Below are positions 61,463 to 64,000 of a stretch of DNA of 64,000 nt, in pieces. The DNA comes from Sphingomonadales bacterium (GTDB lineage: Bacteria > Pseudomonadota > Alphaproteobacteria > Sphingomonadales > Sphingomonadaceae). Both the position numbers and the translations under genes were made by a program. The stretch is from contig SEFZ01000016.1 of NCBI GenBank assembly GCA_004173185.1, positions 1 through 64,000 on the forward strand, read 5' to 3'. The notes below the pieces were generated by a model that saw nothing but the letters and a program-made list of their open reading frames with translations, was not told where the DNA came from and did not search any database. How positions within the stretch are numbered: the stretch's first letter is position 1; each line of letters starts with the position of its first letter.

Positions 61463-62734
61463 ATGGAGAGCATTTCCCAGCGCACCCGCATCCGCTCGAT
61501 CCTTGGCGGATCGGCAGGCAATCTGGTCGAATGGTATGATTGGTACGCCTATGCGGCGCTCGCCAGCTATCTCGCGCCGCATTATTTCGCGCCGGGCTCC
61601 GCGCAGGATCTGAACGCGTGGATCGTCTTCGCGATTGGATTTTTCATGCGGCCGATCGGCGGCTGGCTGATGGGGGTCTATGGCGATCGCAAGGGGCGAA
61701 AGGCGGGGCTGACGCTGTCGGTCACCTTAATGTGCCTCGGCTCCATGATCATCGCAGTGACGCCGAGCTTCTCGCAGATCGGCTGGGCGGCGACCGTATC
61801 GCTGATCGCGGCGCGGCTGCTGCAAGGGCTGTCGCTTGGCGGCGAATATGGCGCGAGTGCAACCTATCTCTCAGAGATGGCAGGCAAGAAGAACCGCGGC
61901 TTCTTCTCGAGCTTCCAATATGTGACGCTGATTTCGGGACAGTTGGTCGCGCTTCTGGTGGTGATACTGCTCCAGACGGTGATGCCCGAAGGCGACCTCA
62001 AGGAATGGGGCTGGCGGATACCTTTTGCCGTGGGCGGTGTGCTGGCGGTGGTGGTCTATTGGCTGCGGCGCAAGCTGCCCGAGACCGAGAGCTTCGCCAA
62101 ACGCGACAGCGCCAAGAAATCGGGCTTCCTCGCTCTGCTGTTCGAGCATCCGCGCGAGGCGGCTCTGGTGATGTTGCTGACGGCAGGCGGCACGCTCGCT
62201 TTCTATGCCTACACCATCTACCCGATCACCTTCCTCAAGAAGACTGCGGGCTTCTCCGACGCTGCGGCAACCCAGATCAACGCGGCGGCGCTATTCGTCT
62301 TCATGGCAATCCAGCCGCTGGCGGGGGCCCTCTCCGACAGGATCGGGCGCAAGCCGTTGATGGCAGGATTCGGAGTGCTGGGGGTGGTCTTCACCTATCC
62401 GATCTTCGTGGCGCTGGAGCAGACCCGCGACGGGATGACTGCCTTCCTGCTAATGACCGCGTCGCTGGTGATCGTGACCGGCTACACGTCGATCAACGCC
62501 GTGGTGAAGGCCGAGCTGTTCCCCGCGCATATCCGCACCCTGGGCGTGGCGCTGCCTTACGCGATCGCCAATGCGGCGTTCGGCGGCACGGCGAGCGCGG
62601 TGGCGCTGCAATTCAAGGATTCGGGCTGGGAGCGCGGCTTTTATTGGTACGTCACAGCGATGATCGGGATCTCTCTGGTGACATATTTGTGGATGCGCGA
62701 TACTGCAAAACATTCGAAGATATTGGAGGATTGA
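61463..62734 (+). CDS. Metabolite:H+ symporter of the MHS/MFS family
   Basis: 423 residues, twelve transmembrane helices predicted by eye. Signatures: GNLVEWYDWYAYAAL, FFMRPIGGWLMG, the loop GDRKGRKAGLTLSV, GLSLGGEYGASATYLSEM and the second-half repeat DRIGRKPLM. These are typical of the KgtP/ProP group that imports dicarboxylates, alpha-ketoglutarate or betaine with protons. The substrate cannot be told from this. The ATG at 61463 fits the family N-terminus. It is divergent from the DUF3617 gene. Confidence 0.92.
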   Translation: MESISQRTRIRSILGGSAGNLVEWYDWYAYAALASYLAPHYFAPGSAQDLNAWIVFAIGFFMRPIGGWLMGVYGDRKGRKAGLTLSVTLMCLGSMIIAVTPSFSQIGWAATVSLIAARLLQGLSLGGEYGASATYLSEMAGKKNRGFFSSFQYVTLISGQLVALLVVILLQTVMPEGDLKEWGWRIPFAVGGVLAVVVYWLRRKLPETESFAKRDSAKKSGFLALLFEHPREAALVMLLTAGGTLAFYAYTIYPITFLKKTAGFSDAAATQINAAALFVFMAIQPLAGALSDRIGRKPLMAGFGVLGVVFTYPIFVALEQTRDGMTAFLLMTASLVIVTGYTSINAVVKAELFPAHIRTLGVALPYAIANAAFGGTASAVALQFKDSGWERGFYWYVTAMIGISLVTYLWMRDTAKHSKILED

Positions 62735-62834
62735 ATAGGCGGCGGAGTAACGCGATAAACCGCTTCGACTTTCCGCTCTTGTTTTCTTACAAAAATCTCG
62801 TCAGATACAGTTTATCTCAGCATTTTCGAGGCTT

Positions 62835-63008
62835 ATGCACGATCCTGTTACCAGAATGACGTTAGTGTACAGTATTCTCGGCGCTTTGTTTATCGCCGGT
62901 GGAATCCTGTTGGCATGGTATATTCGTCGCTCTTACTGGCGCAAGCTGCGGCAGACAGGTCATCCACGGGCCAAGGAGCGCGAGGCGGCGCGGCGCAAGC
63001 AGCGCTAA
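62835..63008 (+). CDS. Small membrane protein, 57 residues
   Basis: ATG at 62835, stop TAA at 63006-63008. The product begins MHDPVTRMTLVYS, has one strong hydrophobic helix (about residues 10-29, LVYSILGALFIAGGILLAW), then a highly basic tail (RRSYWRKLR, AARRKQR), giving a bitopic topology with the C-terminus probably inside. A GAGG lies just upstream. It is 100 bp after the transporter gene. No family recognised; it may be a small regulatory partner of a membrane protein. Confidence 0.65.
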   Translation: MHDPVTRMTLVYSILGALFIAGGILLAWYIRRSYWRKLRQTGHPRAKEREAARRKQR

Positions 63009-63032
63009 CCACACCGCTTCGCGCGGCTGGCC

Positions 63033-63419
63033 TTAAAGCATCATCCCGCCGCCGCGGATCGCCAGAACGCGTCCGATCGAATCGAACAGCGCGTCCATCG
63101 CGACCGGCTTGAACAGCACGTCGTCCGCGCCGATCGCCATGCAGCGGTCGCGCAGATCGGCGGCGGTTTCGGCGGTGACCACGATGATCGGCAGTTCGCC
63201 CTTGTCGTCGCCGCGTGCGCGAATCTGGCGAATCGTCTCGAAACCATCGGTGCCCGGCATGCGCAGATCGACCAGAATCACGTCAAACGTGTCCTCGTCC
63301 AGCATCGCCAGCCCTTCCTCGGCCCAGGCGGCCTCGGCCATGGTCGCGCCAGCCACGTCGAGCATGTCCTTGACGACCCGCCGATTCATCGGATCGTCTT
63401 CAATGAAAAGTATGTTCAT
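63033..63419 (-). CDS. Single-domain response regulator (CheY-like)
   Basis: 128 residues comprising only a receiver domain: FIEDDPMNRRVV (acidic pair and loop), phospho-acceptor Asp in VILVDLRMPGTDGFE, Thr in VVTAETA and Lys in DVLFKPVAMDAL. No output domain, so it signals by protein contact. It is 71 bp downstream of a hybrid kinase on the same strand and is likely its partner in a phosphorelay. Confidence 0.93.
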   Translation of the reverse strand: MNILFIEDDPMNRRVVKDMLDVAGATMAEAAWAEEGLAMLDEDTFDVILVDLRMPGTDGFETIRQIRARGDDKGELPIIVVTAETAADLRDRCMAIGADDVLFKPVAMDALFDSIGRVLAIRGGGMML

Positions 63420-63490
63420 CCTCGCCCGCCGAAGCAGGATAGAGATGCTGTATTGGCGACCATTATTATCATAGTGAGTGTGCTATCGCC

Positions 63491-64000
63491 CTAAGCCGCC
63501 CGAGAGGCAAGCGTGTCCGTATCGGACGCGGTTGAATTTTCTTGTACTTGCGGAAGGACAGCTTCGACCAAAGCGGCGCCACCGACGGGCTTTTCGACCA
63601 CGCGCTGTACGCCTGCGGCCATCAGCTGAGACTTTGTTTCAGCGTCCGGCTTGAGCCAGAGCATTGTTACCGATGCGCCGGGTGCGGCTGCCGCGAGCTT
63701 CTCGATGGTTTCCATGACCTCGCCTTCGCCAGCCTTTGCAGTGGCTTCGTCGATCAAAAGGTGCGTCGCTGCGCATTCGCCGAGCATCGTCAGCGCTTCG
63801 TCCGGATTGGCTGCGAAGCGAAGTTTGGCGACGCGAGGCTCGAACAGGGTTTTGAGCATCGAACGGGCGATGGGGTTGCGATCGAGGATCAGCATCGAAT
63901 TCCCGGTGCTCGCGCCTGCGCTTTCGGCAACCTCAGGCGCTTCGGCGGGGACGAGCGGCAAATCGATGATGAAACGCGAGCCGTGGCCGTCTTCGCTCTC
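63491..64000 (-). CDS. Hybrid sensor histidine kinase, C-terminal part
   Basis: The frame is open to the right window edge. At the edge the peptide GHGSRFIIDLPLVP is the end of a HATPase_c kinase domain; after a short linker (PAEAPEVAESAGAS) comes a receiver-like domain: SMLILDRNPIARSML, HLLIDEATAKAGEG and QRVVEKPVGG with the conserved Lys. The first acidic pair is reduced to a single Asp and the loop after the putative phospho-Asp is atypical, so phosphotransfer may be weakened. A TTG at 63961 is not a true start. The kinase part lies off the window. Confidence 0.8.
   Translation of the reverse strand, partial: ESEDGHGSRFIIDLPLVPAEAPEVAESAGASTGNSMLILDRNPIARSMLKTLFEPRVAKLRFAANPDEALTMLGECAATHLLIDEATAKAGEGEVMETIEKLAAAAPGASVTMLWLKPDAETKSQLMAAGVQRVVEKPVGGAALVEAVLPQVQENSTASDTDTLASRAA

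Overview
The window reads as the chromosome of an alphaproteobacterium of the Sphingomonas type. The basis is the GC-rich, strongly biased codon use, the mutM/ubiE/ubiB/coaBC/dut neighbourhood, many sphingomonad-style small membrane proteins and lipoproteins, and the family make-up of the polysaccharide genes. The genus is an inference. No rRNA, tRNA or CRISPR array was seen.

Left part (1-8.1 kb): a housekeeping block on the plus strand, mostly with overlapping or touching genes. It runs mutM (partial, divergent), ubiE, ubiB, a membrane protein, coaBC, a lipoprotein hydrolase, dut, a small secreted protein, a MoeB/ThiF-type E1 enzyme and a UDP-glucuronate 4-epimerase-like gene. A strong bidirectional terminator closes it. 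Next, on the minus strand, come a trypsin-like autotransporter, galU and a subtilisin-like lipoprotein autotransporter (8.1-15.4 kb).

Nucleotide-sugar block (15.6-20.5 kb): WbpA-type dehydrogenase, VanZ-like protein, WecB and WecC, facing an initiating sugar transferase and an M48 peptidase on the minus strand. Then come a small secreted protein, a PPP-family phosphatase and a 1052-residue RTX calcium-binding protein (22-26.5 kb).

Type IV secretion block (26.5-34.3 kb, minus strand): virB2-3-4-6-8-9-10-11, tightly overlapped, with no VirB1, VirB5, VirB7 or VirD4 and no space for them. Two beta-helix proteins follow (34.5-37.7 kb), separated by an AT-richer gap that carries a 12-base C run.

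Exopolysaccharide block (37.7-53.9 kb): a plus-strand half (Fcl-like protein lacking the catalytic Cys, WcaI-like glycosyltransferase, GDP-mannose 3,5-epimerase-like enzyme, FkbM methyltransferase, a second glycosyltransferase, a methyltransferase) and a minus-strand half. The minus half, in transcription order, is O-antigen ligase/polymerase, Wza/GumB, Wzc tyrosine autokinase, an unknown accessory protein, an SDR epimerase, a Wzx flippase and a Wzy-like polymerase. The halves meet at a broken IS5-like transposase. Together they look like a Wzy-dependent capsule/EPS system, probably using acidic amino sugars and an L-sugar derived from GDP-mannose.

Right part (54-64 kb): FKBP isomerase, rpsU, an operon of sulfatase-fold membrane protein, small membrane protein and large methyltransferase, then a two-component pair, a DUF3617-like lipoprotein, an MHS-family transporter, a small membrane protein, a single-domain response regulator and the end of a hybrid histidine kinase.

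Most unusual: the Cys-less Fcl next to a GDP-mannose 3,5-epimerase homologue, the trimmed VirB system beside a giant RTX protein, a palindromic repeat inserted in frame in coaBC, the unknown membrane-anchored protein in the wzc operon, and the sulfatase/small protein/methyltransferase operon.
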